The position numbers were made by a program, and so were the translations under genes. This document shows, piece after piece, positions 20,758-34,704 of a stretch of 64,000 nt of DNA. Within the stretch, counting starts at the first letter, position 1. Each line of letters opens with the position of its first letter. The notes under the pieces are model-generated. The model was not told the DNA's origin. It ran no database searches and worked only from the letters and a program-made list of their open reading frames with translations. The stretch is from Axinella damicornis (lineage: Eukaryota; Porifera; Demospongiae; Axinellida; Axinellidae): positions 9,485,625 to 9,549,624 of the forward strand of contig OZ007509.1 in assembly GCA_963931865.1 (NCBI GenBank), written 5' to 3'.

Positions 20758-21079
20758 ACGGCAGAGGAGCAGCACACAAGCTACATATAGCAGCATTGTG
20801 TGGAGGCCTCAGCCGACTGATTCTCTCTCTCTCGGTGGCTGGACCGAATTGGGGAGTTTGTGCTTTGACAAACTATCTATCCCAATCGTGACACAAAGTC
20901 CGCAACTTGTGGAGTCCCCTGCGGATGGGGTTGCGGGCCTGGGTGGGTGGCTATACAAGCACATTGCCTGAGCGGACACTCTCACTATCCACCACCACAG
21001 CCTCCGGCACAGTTACTTGAATTGATCAGCATTTGTGGCAACTTGCTGATTCTTGGGTGTACGTTAATAATAGCAAGAA

Positions 21080-21082
<3 letters not shown>

Positions 21083-21118
<36 letters not shown>
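21083..21118. repeat. uninterrupted poly-G run of 36
   Basis: Thirty-six G in a row on the + strand, a strong candidate for G-quadruplex formation and for length error in assembly. Confidence 0.9.
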
Positions 21119-21120
<2 letters not shown>

Positions 21121-21384
21121 AACATCTGTGTGCACATGGTATAATGTAGCAGACTGTTCCACGTCTGCACTTGCATTTCAATATTCATAGCCGGATATTG
21201 GTCCAGCAGGAAGTACATACTTTAAGTATTGGTAACAGTCACACATGACTTGTGCATTCAGCACTAGCCAGCAGATCCGGGTGATCTGGCAGTTGGCTTT
21301 TACAGAAGCCCAGGGGAATGCATGGTGTGGGAAATGTGTGTGTAGGGGAGAGGGGGGAGCATGGTGTATGTTTTTAGGTGGGGA

Positions 21385-21387
<3 letters not shown>

Positions 21388-21440
<53 letters not shown>
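21388..21440. repeat. (GT)n microsatellite
   Basis: About 26 GT units ending in GCGCGCACACACG. Confidence 0.95.
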
Positions 21441-21447
<7 letters not shown>

Positions 21448-21573
21448 CACACGTTGAATACTGCATAATGCAATTTGTGGTTGACAGCAGCTCTTAGTGC
21501 CAGCAAAACCAGAACACACATGCACTACTTCCAGATCTTGAGGCAACTGACAGCAGAGGCAACTCAGAGATAG

Positions 21574-21699
21574 GCCATCTTATCAGCAGCTGCTCCTACC
21601 GGTACCAGAGTAGTGACCGGGAGGATCCTGGACCTAGGGACAGGGGGCATGGACAATGAGGAAGGCCAGCGGCAAGTGGCCGAAATGCCACCAGAAGAG
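21574..21699 (+). CDS. possible exon of an unrecognised gene
   Basis: Protein-like frame AILSAAAPTGTRVVTGRILD, then LGTGGMDNEEGQRQVAEMPP, ending before GTACAG. The acceptor (GAGATAG) has no pyrimidine tract, so the start is doubtful. It could belong with the unrecognised exon at 22586. Confidence 0.25.
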
Positions 21700-22272
21700 G
21701 TACAGAAACCACCTAGCTCAGGCTGTCCTAGTTTGCTCCAGTCTAAGGGAGAGCAAGAATCAGTTGGAGTTTGGCTGAGCTAGACCTTGAATTTGGTTCC
21801 CAGCTGGGTCCCAGGTTGGAATCCCAGCTGGATTCCTAGTTTGAATCCCAGCTGGGAGTGGCCTGGGAACTAGGCTAAGCTAGTTGGCCATTAGCCTCAT
21901 TCCCAGGCCATAGGAGAAATGGCCTGGGAACGAGGCTATAGACTTCCTGGTCTACTTGGCTGTGTGCACAGCGGTGGGGCTGCATTGATTAGTGGTTGCA
22001 GTTGTCCTGCTTCTGAGCATGATTGAAACCTGACAGGTGAATGTTGCCACAGAAGTGCGACTGTGATTTATGTAAGCTGTAGCCACCATTTCCAGCTCCA
22101 CCGTGCAAACACACAAGGGGAAAGAGCTGGGAGATCTGGTCACATGTGGTGACGCCAGGTAGACCATGGGTAGACACAAGGGGTCTTGCCCAACAAATCT
22201 CTTTCTTGTAATGCATTACACCGTGTGCATTTACTAGCCTGGAGAGCAGAGGTATAGATTGTGGTTGGTCCG

Positions 22273-22477
22273 AGTCCCGGGAGCCTCATTCTCAGGCTCT
22301 CCCGGGAGTCTTATCCCCAGGCTCTCCTGGGGACCTCGTCCCCAGGCTCTCCTGGGGACCTCGTCCCCAGACTCTCCCGGGAGTCTTGTCCCCAGGCTCT
22401 CCCTGGAGTCTCGTCCCCAGGCTCTCCCGGGAGTCTTGTCCCCAGGCTCTCCCAGGAGCCTCGTCCCCACGCTCTCC
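22273..22477. repeat. 25-bp minisatellite, about 8 copies
   Basis: Same unit as 843-1020. Confidence 0.85.
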
Positions 22478-22585
22478 AATCCCAACTGATCTGCCGGCCC
22501 CTTCTCTCTGACTCAATACGTGGAGCAGGGAGGAGGTTACCTATATTAGAGTACACATTACATATCACATCATCATCTCCCACAG

Positions 22586-23030
<445 letters not shown>

Positions 23031-23088
23031 GTAACGTGATGTGGGTGTGGTATTGTACCCGGCAGTGCTCCCACACCTGCTCCCACAT

Positions 23089-23188
23089 CCCTCAACAAAC
23101 TCTTCAACCTCTCCATCAGTCATGGCCGGTTCCCTGAGAGCTGGAAAACATCTACAGTTGTCCCTATCCCTAAAAGTGCAAACCAGGT
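23089..23188 (+). pseudogene. reverse-transcriptase fragment on the + strand
   Basis: The frame NKLFNLSISHGRFPESWKTS, then TVVPIPKSANQ, is the conserved segment upstream of the NYRPIS motif in non-LTR reverse transcriptases. Only this piece is visible here. It is absent from the left duplication copy. Confidence 0.75.
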
Positions 23189-23429
23189 TATTTTTACTTT
23201 CCTCCCAATGTATTTGTCCCCCAAGTTAGTAGGCATAATTCCTCATTACCTCTATTCTATCAACCCCTTGCACACACCAATGCCTTCAATCATCCTTTGT
23301 ACCCAGCTCTGCATCTACATGGAACCACTTACCGCATGAAACACTTACTGCACACTCCATTACCTCTTTTAAATCATTTGTATCACCTTTGTTCTTGTAA
23401 TAGTAATATGTAACAGGGTGCACACTCGC

Positions 23430-24760
23430 ATTAGCACTGTTCGCTATTTTGTGCAACTATTGCATTATTACAAATTATTGTAGGGAGAACAAAAAATGCC
23501 CGGGGAGCACTATTGCAATTGAAGAGCATCTCCTTGTCTTCATTAATAATTATTGGCAGGTGCTTACTCACTCTCCTGAGTATACCCAGATTCCTGCCAG
23601 CTTTCTTAGCCATGTACACTTAATATGCTGCATGCTTCAAATTGAGTTTGTCATGAACACATCAAGGTACTTTGCAGTTTGTTCATTCCTAAGAGGCTGG
23701 TCGCCCATCATGCTCAATGTGTGGGTGCTCAAACTCACATTGCCTCTTCTCCCTCCCAGGAACATTGTGTGGGTTTTCAGTTTTCTTGAAACCACAATTG
23801 GTTTGCTGTTTGAAAGCCCACAGTCAGCTTCTGTCTCACCTCATCTCATGACAGTATAGAATGGTGTCATCCGCTTACTCACATAATTATGCATGTCATG
23901 ATCTCAGCCGGTAGATTGTTCATGAACACAATGAACTATAGGTGGCCAGAATTGAGCCCTGGGGGACTCCGCTGCTGATTGGCCTGAGGGAGGATCTTGC
24001 TTCACCAATTTATGCTGACACACTGCATAATATTATGATCATACAAGTACTGTATACTAGACCTTATTGAATTTGTCATGTACTGCATGTACTGTAGTTA
24101 GTTTGTGCTGCATCATAACTATTATAATAAGTATTATATAGTTGGGTATGCACTTGATTGCTATTGTATGCCCCATAGCTACTGTACAAACTTTTATAGA
24201 ACAAAAAAGCAACTCTGGAACCAGGCAAGTTCAGCACCATCCAGTTTTGACAGCAGCAGTTGGTGGTGTGTTGAGTCAAATGCTTTAGACAGGTCTATGA
24301 ACAAGGTGCCCACAATATCTATGAACACTCTCCAGTCAGTATTAGATCTTGTGTTGAGTGTCCAGGACAGAATCCAGATTGGGAGCTTGTCAGTAGCTGT
24401 GTTTGTGGAGCTGCCCACATACCAGTGGCAGTCGCTCCTGGAAACAGGTCGGATTTGAGTAACTACCATCCAATCTCCTATCTTGCCAGTAGTTGCTAAG
24501 GTATATTTGAAGGTGGGTGCAGTGTAGCTTCGGTCCCAGGCTCTCTCCTCACGTGCAGTGACCCTCACAGTCTTCCAATCCTTGGGGGAACACACCATCT
24601 AGCTACCAAGCTCAGGTTGAATAGATACTGTAGCTTAAGCATCCAGCAATTCCAGGTGCTGCAACATGGAGACACTTTGCTGTTTAAATTATATCCCATC
24701 GAGACCATGTATGTACCAGTGGCCTTGTTCACATCGAGGGATTGCAGCACCAAATGCTAC
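23430..24760 (-). pseudogene. decayed non-LTR reverse transcriptase, right copy
   Basis: Minus-strand blocks: VLQSLDVNKATG (24.75 kb), SPKDWKTVRVTA, GTLFIDLSKAFDSTHHQLLL (24.28 kb), VPQGSILA-like sequence near 23.97 kb, and KAGRNLGILRRVSKHLP (23.58 kb), which is a typical late segment of these proteins. Frameshifts separate the blocks. A + strand phrase NRSDLSNYHPIS near 24.45 kb also looks like a reverse-transcriptase motif, so two old insertions may overlap. Confidence 0.75.
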
Positions 24761-24905
24761 CTCTTTCTACATTTGCTGTAGCTCTGTTGCTCGACTGTCG
24801 TCGGTCTATAATTGAACATGTTTGCGAGAGTCGAACACTTTCTGTTCGAAGGGATTGGCAGTGAAATGTCGACTCGTCGTTGCCCACGCACTACTCAGCG
24901 AACCA

Positions 24906-24944
24906 TAGTCTCTCGTTCCGAAGGGAGGTCTGGGAACGAGACTA
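24906..24944. mobile_element. 39-bp fold-back element, duplicated copy
   Basis: Counterpart of 3472-3510, with the same flanks (AGCGAACCA / AGCAAACCA). Confidence 0.7.
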
Positions 24945-25288
24945 AGCAAACCAGGGGCGCGCGCCTTGAGGGTGGCTTGGCAATACGTACGTACGGGGTG
25001 GAGCTAAAGACTGCGGTGCATGCGCATCAGGGATCAGCGGCTGACAAGCTTGGCTCATTTTCTGACAAAGTATCAGTGGCTCCTGGATTCCTATGTGATA
25101 GTAAGTCAATGTAGGCCAATTATGCTTACAATGTTGTTCACATTAACGTACGTGCAAGCTACATACTTGTGATCAGGAGATGGGATCAGAGGGAATATCC
25201 CTAGAATTTGGGGGTAGCCATAATCATACAAATGTGACAAGAAACGATTTTCATAAAAACACTGGAAGGTGGGTTCAGAGCTATTCAG

Positions 25289-25451
25289 CACATCATTTGA
25301 ATGTTCCATTCATGGTGATCACAATGGTGTAAATCCCAGTCTCTGTATACCAAAAGAGAATGCTCCACCGCCATCGTGTATACGTACCCAGTGCTGGAGC
25401 CGGGGGATGCGCTATAAGAAGTCTGGTAGGCACTACAGCTGCATGGGAAGA
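25289..25451 (+). CDS. leftmost, diverged exon of the array (probable founder)
   Basis: After AGCTATTCAG the frame reads TSFECSIHGDHNGVNPSLC, then IPKENAPPPSCIRTQCW, and on to YSCMGR before GTAAGT. The first half matches the unexpanded exon at 3845-3950. The second half is standard array sequence. ATGTTCCATTC lines up with the array's ATGTTCCACTC. A GTAAGT donor at 25101 marks a likely upstream exon (VSVAPGFLCD). Start phase differs from later units. The domain family is not recognised; the Cys spacing and PPPSC / Y..SGRHYSC phrases faintly recall sushi-type modules, but not enough to name it. Confidence 0.45.
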
Positions 25452-26203
25452 GTAAGTAGAGAAGGACAATGTGAAATGTTGGCCTGAATTAAAGATGGAA
25501 TGCGAAACGCATTGAATAAGCATAGGGAAAGGACAGCCACATGTCAACTCACACTGTCTCCAGGCTACGATGTTCCACTCCTACGTCTCCGGAGTACAGA
25601 ATGCTCCACCGCCATCCTGCAAACCAGTAGAGAATGCTCCACCGCCATCCTGTATACCAGAAGAGAATGCTCCACCGCCATCGTGTATACGTACCCAGTG
25701 CTGGAGCCGGGGGATGCGCTAAAAGGAGTCTGGTAGGCACTACAGCTGCATGGGAAGAGTAAGTAGAGAGGGACAAGGTGAAATTTTGGCCTGAATTAAA
25801 AATTGAATGCGAAACGCATTGAATATTCATAGGGAAAGGATAGCCACATGTCAACTCACACTGTCTCCAGGTTACGATGTTCCACTCCTACGTCTCCGGA
25901 GAAGAGAATGCTCCACCACCATCCTGTATACCAGTAGAGAATGCTCCACCGCCATCCTGTATACCAGAAGAGAATGCTCCACCGCCATCGTGTATACCAG
26001 AAGAAAATGCTCCACCGCCATCGTGTATACGTACCCAGTGCTGGAGCCGGGGGATGCGCTATAAGAAGTCTGGTAGGCACTACAGCTGCATGGGAAGAGT
26101 AAGTAGAGAACGACAATGTTGGCCAGAATTAAAAATGGAATGCGAAACGCATTGAATATGCATAGGGAAAGGATAGCCACATGTCAACTCACACTGTCTC
26201 CAG

Positions 26204-26398
26204 GCTACGATGTTCCACTCCTACGTCTCCGGAGTAGAGAATGCTCCACCGCCATCCTGTATACCAGTGGAGAATGCTCCACCGCCATCCTGTATACCAG
26301 AAGAGAATGCTCCACCACCATCGTGTATACGAACCCAGTGCTGGAGCCGGGGGATGCGCTATAAGAAGTCTGGTAGGCACTACAGCTGCATGGGAAGA
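26204..26398 (+). CDS. representative intact 65-codon array unit
   Basis: Starts GCTACGATG after TCTCCAG, three ENAPPPSC segments, five Cys, ends GGAAGA before GTAAGT. Exactly 195 bases. Intact units like this are interspersed with broken ones in this part of the array. Confidence 0.4.
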
Positions 26399-29300
26399 GT
26401 AAGTAGAGAAGGACAATGTGAAATGTTGGGCTGAATTAAAAATCGAATGCCAAACGCATAGAATATGCATAGGGAAAGGATAGCCACATGTCAACTCACA
26501 CTGTCTCCAGGCTACGATGTTCCACTCCTACGACTCCGGAGTAGAGAATGCTCCACCACCATCCTGTATACCAGTAGAGAATGCTCCACCACCAACCTGT
26601 ATACCAGAAGAGAATGCTCCACCACCATCGTGTATACGAACCCAGTCCTGCTGCAGGGGGATGCGCTAAAAGAAGTCTGGTAGGCACTACAGCTGCATGG
26701 GAAGAGTAAGTAGAGAACGACAATGTTGGCCTAAATTAAAAATGGAATGCGAAACGCATTGAATATGCATAGGGAAAGGATAGCCACATGTCAACTGTCT
26801 CCAGGCTACGATGTTCCACTCCTACGTCTCCGGAGTAGAGAATGCTTCACCGCCATCCTGTATACCAGTGGAGAATGCTCCACCGTCATCCTGTATACCA
26901 GAAGAGAATGCTCCACCACCATCGTGTATACGAACCCAGTGCTGGAGCCGGGGGATGCGCTATAAGAAGTCTGGTAGGCACTACAGCTGCATGGGAAGAG
27001 TAAGTAGAGAACGACAATGTTGGCCTGAATTAAAAATGGAATGCGAAACGCATTGAATATGCATAGGGAAAGGATAGCCACATGTCAACTCACACTGTCT
27101 CCAGGCTACGATGTTCCACTCCTACGTCTCCGGAGTAGAGAATGCTCCACCGCCATCCTGTATACCAGTGGAGAATGCTCCACCACCAACCTGTATACCA
27201 GAAGAGAATGCTCCACCGCCATAGTGTATACGTACCCAGTGCTGGAGCCGGGGGATGCGCTAAAAGAAGTCTGGTAGGCACTACAGCTGCATGGAAAGAG
27301 TAAGTAGAGAAGGACAATGTGAAATTTTGGCCTGAATTAAAAATCGAATGCGAAACGCATTGAATATGCATAGGGAAAGGATAGCCACATGTCAACTCAC
27401 ACTGTCTCCAGGTTACGATGTTCCACTCCTACGTCTCCGGAGTAGAGAATGCTCCACCGCCATCCTGTATACCAGTAGAGAATGCTCCACCGCCATCGTG
27501 TATACCAGAAGAGAATGCTCCACCGCCATCGTGTATACGTACCCAGGGCTGGAGCCGGGGGATGCGCTATAAGAAGTCTGGTAGGCACTACAGCTGCATG
27601 GGAAGAGTAAGTAGAGAACGACAATGTTGGCCTGAAATAAAAATGGAATGCGAAACGCATTGAATATGCATAGGGAAAGGATAGCCACATGTCAACTCAC
27701 ACTGTCTCCAGGCTACGATGTTCCACTCCTACGTCTCCGGAGTACAGAATGCTCCACCGCCATCCTGCAAACCAGTAGAGAATGCTCCACCGCCATCCTG
27801 TATACCAGAAGAGAATGCTCCACCGCCATCGTGTATACATACCCAGTGCTTGAGCCGGGGGATGCGCTAAAAGGAGTCTGGTAGGCACTACAGCTGCATG
27901 TGAAGAGTAAGTAGAGAGGGACAAGGTGAAATTTTGGCCTGAATTAAAAATCGAATGCGAAACGCATTGAATATACATAGGGAAAGGATAGCCACATGTC
28001 AACTCACACTGTCTCCAGGTTACGATGTTCCACTCCTACGTCTCCGGAGTAGAGAATGCTCCACTGCCATCCTGTATACCAGTAGAGAATGCTCCACCGC
28101 CATCCTGTATACCAGTGGAGAATGCTCCACCTCCATCCTGTATACCAGAAGTGAATGCTCCACCACCATCGTGTATACGAACCCAGTGCTGGAGCCGGGG
28201 GATGCGCTAAAAGAAGTCTGGTAGGCACTACAGCTGCTTGGGAAGAGTAAGTAGAGAACGACAATGTTGGCCTAAATTAAAAATGGAATGCGAAACGCAT
28301 TGAATATGCATAGGGAAAGGATAGCCACATGTCAACTGTCTCCAGGCTACGATGTTCCACTCCTACGTCTCCGGAGTAGAGAATGCTCCACCGCCATCCT
28401 GTATACCAGTGGAGAATGCTCCACCGTCATCCTGTATACCAGAAGAGAATGCTCCACCACCATCGTGTATACGAACCCAGTGCTGGAGCCGGGGGATGCA
28501 CTATAAGAAGTCTGGTAGGAACTACAGCTGCAAGGGAAGAGTAAGTAGAGAACGACAATGTTGGCATGAATTAAAAATGGAATGCGAAACGCATTGAATA
28601 TGCATAGGGAAAGGATAGCCACATGTCAACTCACACTGCCTCCAGGCTACGATGTTCCACTCCTACGTCTCCGGAGTAGAGAATGCTCCACCGCCATCCT
28701 GTATACCAGTGGAGAATGCTCCACCGCCATCCTGTATACCAGAAGAGAATGCTCCACCACCATCGTGTATACGAACCCAGTCCTGCTGCAGGGGGATGCG
28801 CTAAAAGAAGTCTGGTAGGCACTACAGCTGCATGGGAAGAGTAAGTAGAGAACGACAATGTTGGCCTAAATTAAAAATGGAATGCGAAACGCATTGAATA
28901 TGCATAGGGAAAGGATAGCCACATGTCAACTGTCTCCAGGCTACGATGTTCCACTCCTACGTCTCCGGAGTAGAGAATGCTTCACCGCCATCCTGTATAC
29001 CAGTGGAGAATGCTCCACCGTCATCCTGTATACCAGAAGAGAATGCTCCACCACCATCGTGTATACGAACCCAGTGCTGGAGCCGGGGGATGCGCTATAA
29101 GAAGTCTGGTAGGCACTACAGCTGCATGGGAAGAGTAAGTAGAGAACGACAATGTTGGCCTGAATTAAAAATGGAATGCGAACGCATTGAATATGCATAG
29201 GGAAAGGATAGCCACATGTCAACTCACACTGTCTCCAGGCTACGATGTTCCACTCCTACGTCTTCGGAGTAGAGAATGCTCCACCGCCATCCTGTATACC

Positions 29301-30369
29301 AGTGGAGAATGCTCCACCGCCATCCTGTATACCAGAAGAGAATGCTCCACCACCATCGTGTATACGAACCCAGTCCTGCAGCAGGGGGATGCGCTAAGAG
29401 AAGTCTGGTAGGCACTACAGCTGCATGGGAAGAGTATGTAGAGAAGGACAATGTGAAATTTTGGCCTGAATTAAAAATCGAATGCGAAACGCATTGAATA
29501 TGCATAGGGAAAAGATAGCCACATGTCAACTCACACTGTCTCCAGGTTACGATGTTCCACTCCTACGTCTCCGGAGTAGAGAATGCTCCACCGCCATCCT
29601 GTATACCAGTGGAGAATGCTCCACCGCCATCCTGTATACCAGAAGAGAATGCTCCACCACCATCGTGTATACGAACCCAGTCCTGCAGCAGGGGGATGCG
29701 CTAAGAGAAGTCTGGTAGGCACTACAGCTGCATGGGAAGAGTATGTAGAGAAGGACAATGTGAAATTTTGGCCTGAATTAAAAATCGAATGCGAAACGCA
29801 TTGAATATGCATAGGAAAAAGATAGCCACATGTCAACTCACACTGTCTCCAGGTTACGATGTTCCACTCCTACGTCTCTGGAGTAGAGAATGCTCCACTG
29901 CCATCCTGTATACCAGTAGAGAATGCTCCACCGCCATCCTGTATACCAGAAGAGAATGCTCCACCGCCATAGTGTATACGTATCCAGTGCTGGAGCCGGG
30001 GAATGCGCTATAAGAAGTCTGGTAGGCACTACAGCTGCATGGGAAGAGTAAGTAGAGAACGACAATGTTGGCCAGAATTAAAAATGGAATGCGAAACGCA
30101 TTGAATATGCATAGGGAAAGGATAGCCACATGTCAACTCACACTGTCTCCAGGCTACGATGTTCCACTCCTACGTCTCCGGAGTAGAGAATGCTCCACCG
30201 CCATCCTGTATACCAGTGGAGAATGCTCCACCGCCATCCTGTATACCAGAAGTGAATGCTCCACCACCATTGTGTATACGAACCCAGTGCTGGAGCCGGG
30301 GGATGCGCTAAAAGAAGTCTGGTAGGCACTACAGCTGCATGGGAAGAGTAAGTAGAGAACGACAATGTT

Positions 30370-32262
30370 GGCCTGAATTAAAAATGGAATGCGAAACGCA
30401 TTGAATATGCATAGGGAAAGGATAGCCACATGTCAACTCACACTGTCTCCAGGCTACGATGTTCCACTCCTACGTCTCCGGAGTAGAGAATGCTCCACCG
30501 CCATCCTGTATACCAGTGGAGAATGCTCCACCGCCATCCTGTATACCAGTGGAGAATGCTCCACCGCCATCCTGTATACCAGAAGAGAATGCTCCACCAC
30601 CATCGTGTATACGAACCCAGTGCTGCAGCAGGGGGATGCGCTAAAAGAAGTCTGGTAGGCACTACAGCTGCATGGGAAGAGTAAATAGAGAAGGACAATG
30701 TGAAATTTTGGCCTGAATTAAAAATTGAATGCGAAACGCATTGAATATGCATAGGGAAAAGATAGCCACATGTCAACTCACACTGTCTCCAGGTTACGAT
30801 GTTCCACTCCTACGTCTCCGGAGTAGAGAATGCTCCTCTGCTATCCTGTATACCAGTAGAGAATGCTCCACCGCCATCCTGTATACCAGAAGAGAATGCT
30901 CCACCGCCATAGTGTATACGTATCCAGTGCTGGAGCCGGGGGATGCGCTATAAGAAGTCTGGTAGGCACTACAGCTGCATGGGAAGAGTAAGTAGAGAAC
31001 GACAATGTTGGCCAGAATTAAAAATGGAACGCGAAACGCATTGAATAAGCATAGGGAAAGTATAGCCACATGTCAACTCACACTGTCTCCAGGCTACGAT
31101 GTTCCACTCGTACGTCTCCGGAGTAGAGAATGCTCCACCGCCATCCTGTATACCAGTGGAGAATGCTCCACCGCCATCCTGTATACCAGAAGTGAATGCT
31201 CCACCACCATCGTGTATACGAACCCAGTCCTGGAGCCGGGGGATGCGCTAAAAGAAGTCTGGTAGGCACTACAGCTGCATGGGAAGAGTAAGTCGAGAAG
31301 GACAATGTGAAATTTTGGCCTGAATTAAAAATCGAATGCGAAACGCATTGAATATGCATAGGGAAAGGATAGCCACATGTCAACTCACACTGTCTCCAGG
31401 CTACGATGTTCCACTCCTACGTCTCCGGAGTAGAGAATGCTCCACCGCCATCCTGTATACCAGTGGAGAATGCTCCACCGCCATCCTGTATACCAGTGGA
31501 GAATGCTCCACCGCCATCCTGTATACCAGAAGAGAATGCTCCACCACCATCGTGTATACGAACCCAGTGCTGCAGCAGGGGGATGCGCTAAAAGAAGTCT
31601 GGTAGGCACTACAGCTGCATGGGAAGAGTAAATAGAGAAGGACAATGTGAAATTTTGGCCTGAATTAAAAATTGAATGCGAAACGCATTGAATATGCATA
31701 GGGAAAAGATAGCCACATGTCAACTCACACTGTCTCCAGGTTACGATGTTCCACTCCTACGTCTCCGGAGTAGAGAATGCTCCTCTGCTATCCTGTATAC
31801 CAGTAGAGAATGCTCCACCGCCATCCTGTATACCAGAAGAGAATGCTCCACCGCCATAGTGTATACGTATCCAGTGCTGGAGCCGGGGGATGCGCTATAA
31901 GAAGTCTGGTAGGCACTACAGCTGCATGGGAAGAGTAAGTAGAGAACGACAATGTTGGCCAGAATTAAAAATGGAACGCGAAACGCATTGAATAAGCATA
32001 GGGAAAGTATAGCCACATGTCAACTCACACTGTCTCCAGGCTACGATGTTCCACTCGTACGTCTCCGGAGTAGAGAATGCTCCACCGCCATCCTGTATAC
32101 CAGTGGAGAATGCTCCACCGCCATCCTGTATACCAGAAGTGAATGCTCCACCACCATCGTGTATACGAACCCAGTCCTGGAGCCGGGGGATGCGCTAAAA
32201 GAAGTCTGGTAGGCACTACAGCTGCATGGGAAGAGTAAGTCGAGAAGGACAATGTGAAATTT
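30370..32262 (+). repeat. higher-order repeat, two copies of 947 bp (three units)
   Basis: The block from about 30370 recurs 947 bases later nearly unchanged, including the four-sub-repeat unit and the CCATAG stop. Confidence 0.75.
30453..30680 (+). CDS. array unit with four 33-bp sub-repeats
   Basis: 228 bases (195 + 33). One extra VENAPPPSCIP segment. CGCTAA replaces CGCTAT, giving a stop near the end, and the donor is GTAAAT. Confidence 0.35.
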
Positions 32263-34509
32263 TGGCCTGAATTAAAAATCGAATGCGAAACGCATTGAAT
32301 ATGCATAGGGAAAAGATAGCCACATGTCAACTCACACTGTCTCTAGGTTACGATGTTCCACTCCTACGTCTCCGGAGTAGAGAATGCTCCACTGCCATCC
32401 TGTATACCAGTAGAGAATGCTCCACCGCCATCCTGTATACCAGAAGAGAATGGTCCACCGCCATAGTGTATACGTATCCAGTGCTGGAGCCGGGGGATGC
32501 GCTATAAGAAGTCTGGTAGGCACTACAGCTGCATGGCAAGAGTAAGTAGAGAACGACAATGTTGGCCAGAATTAAAAATGGAATGCGAAACGCATTGAAT
32601 AAGCATAGGGAAAGGATAGCCACATGTCAACTCACACTGTCTCCAGGCTACGATGTTCCACTCGTACGTCTCCGGAGTAGAGAATGCTACACCGCCATCC
32701 TGTATACCAGTGGAGAATGCTCCACCGCCATCCTGTATCCCAGAAGTGAATGCTCCACCACCATCGTGTATACGAACCCAGTGCTGGAGCCGGGGGATGC
32801 GCTAAAAGAAGTCTGGTAGGCACTACAGCTGCATGGGAAGAGTAAGTCGAGAAGGACAATGTGAAATTTTGGCCTCAATTAAAAATCGAATGCGAAACGC
32901 ATTGAATATGCATAGGGAAAAGATAGCCACATGTCAACTCACACTGTCTCTAGGTTACGATGTTCCACTCCTACGTCTCCGGAGTAGAGAATGCTCCACT
33001 GCCATCCTGTATACCAGTAGAGAATGCTCCTCCGCCATCCTGTATACCAGAAGAGAATGCTCCACCGCCATAGTGTATACGTATCCAGTGCTGGAGCCGG
33101 GGGATGCGCTATAAGAAGTCTGGTAGGCACTACAGCTGCATGGGAAGAGTAAGTAGAGAAGGACAATGTGAAATGTTGGGCTGAATTAAAAATCGAATGC
33201 CAAACGCATAGAATATGAATAGGGAAAGGATAGCCACATGTCAACTCACACTGTCTCCAGGATACGATGTTCCACTCCTACGTCTCCGGAGTAGAGAATG
33301 CTCAACCGCCATCCTGCATACCAGTAGAGAATGCTCCACCACCATCCTGTATACCAGAAGAGAATGCTCCACCGCCATCGTCTATATGTACCCAGTGCTG
33401 TAGAATACGTACCTAGTGCTGGAGCCGGAGGATGCGCTATAAAAACTCTGGTAGGCACTACAGCTGCATGGGAAGTGTAAGTAGAGAAGGACAACGTGAA
33501 ATGTTGGCCTGAATTAAAAATGGAATGCGAAACGCATTGAATATGCATAGGGAAAGGATAGCCACATGTCAACCCACACTGTCTCCAGGCTACGATGTTC
33601 CACTCCTACGTCTCCGGAGTAGAGAATGCTCCACCGCCATCCCGTATACCAGTAGAGAATACTCCACCGCCATCCTGTATACCAGAAGAGAATGCTCCAC
33701 CGCCATCGTGAATACGTACCCAGTGCTGGAGCTGGGGGATGCGCTATAAGAACTCTGGTAGGCAATACAGCTGCATGGGAAGAGTAAGTAGAGAAGGACA
33801 ATGTGAAATGTTGTGCTGAATTAAAAATGGAATGCGAAACGCATAGAATATGCATAGGGAAAGGATAGCCACATGTCAACGCACACTGTCTCCTGGCTAC
33901 AATGTTCCACTCCTACGTCTCCGGAGAAGAGAATGCTCCACCGCAATCCTGTATACCAGTAGAGAATGCTCCACCGCCATCGTGTACACCAGAAGAGAAT
34001 GCTCCACCGCCATCGTGTATACGTACCCAGGGCTGGAGCCGGGGGATGCGCTATCAGAAGTCTGGTAGGCACTACAGTTGCATGGGAAGAGTAAGTAGAG
34101 AAGGACAATGTGAACTGTTGGCCTGAATTAAAAATTGAATGCGAAACGCATAGAATATGCATAGGGAAAAGATAGCCACATGTCAACGTACAGTGTCTCC
34201 AGGCTACAATGTTCCACTCCTACGTCTCCGGAGAAGAGAATGCTTCACCGCCATCCTGTATACCAGTAGAGAATGCTCCACCGCCATCCTGTATACCAGA
34301 AGAGAATGCTCCACCGCCATCGTGTATACGTACCCAGTGCTGGAGCCGGGGGATGCTCTATAAAAAGTCTGGTAGGCACTACAGCTGAATGGGAAGAGTA
34401 AGTAGAAAAGGACAATGTGAAATGTTGGCCTGAATGAAAAATCGAATGCGAAACGCATTGAATATGCATAGGGAAAGGATAGCCACATGTCAACGCACAC
34501 TGTCTCCAG

Positions 34510-34704
34510 GCTACGATGTTCCACTCCTACGTCTCCGGAGTAGAGAATGCTCAACCGCCATCCTGTATACCAGTAGAGAATGCTCCACCACCATCCTGTA
34601 TACCAGAAGAGAATGCTCCACCGCCATCGTGTATACGTACCCAGTGCTGGAGCCGGTGGATGCTCTATAAGAAGTCTGGTAGGCACTACAGCTGCATGGG
34701 AAGA
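34510..34704 (+). CDS. representative intact array unit, middle of array
   Basis: 195 bases, open throughout (first segment ENAQPPSC), followed by GTAAGT. Confidence 0.4.
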
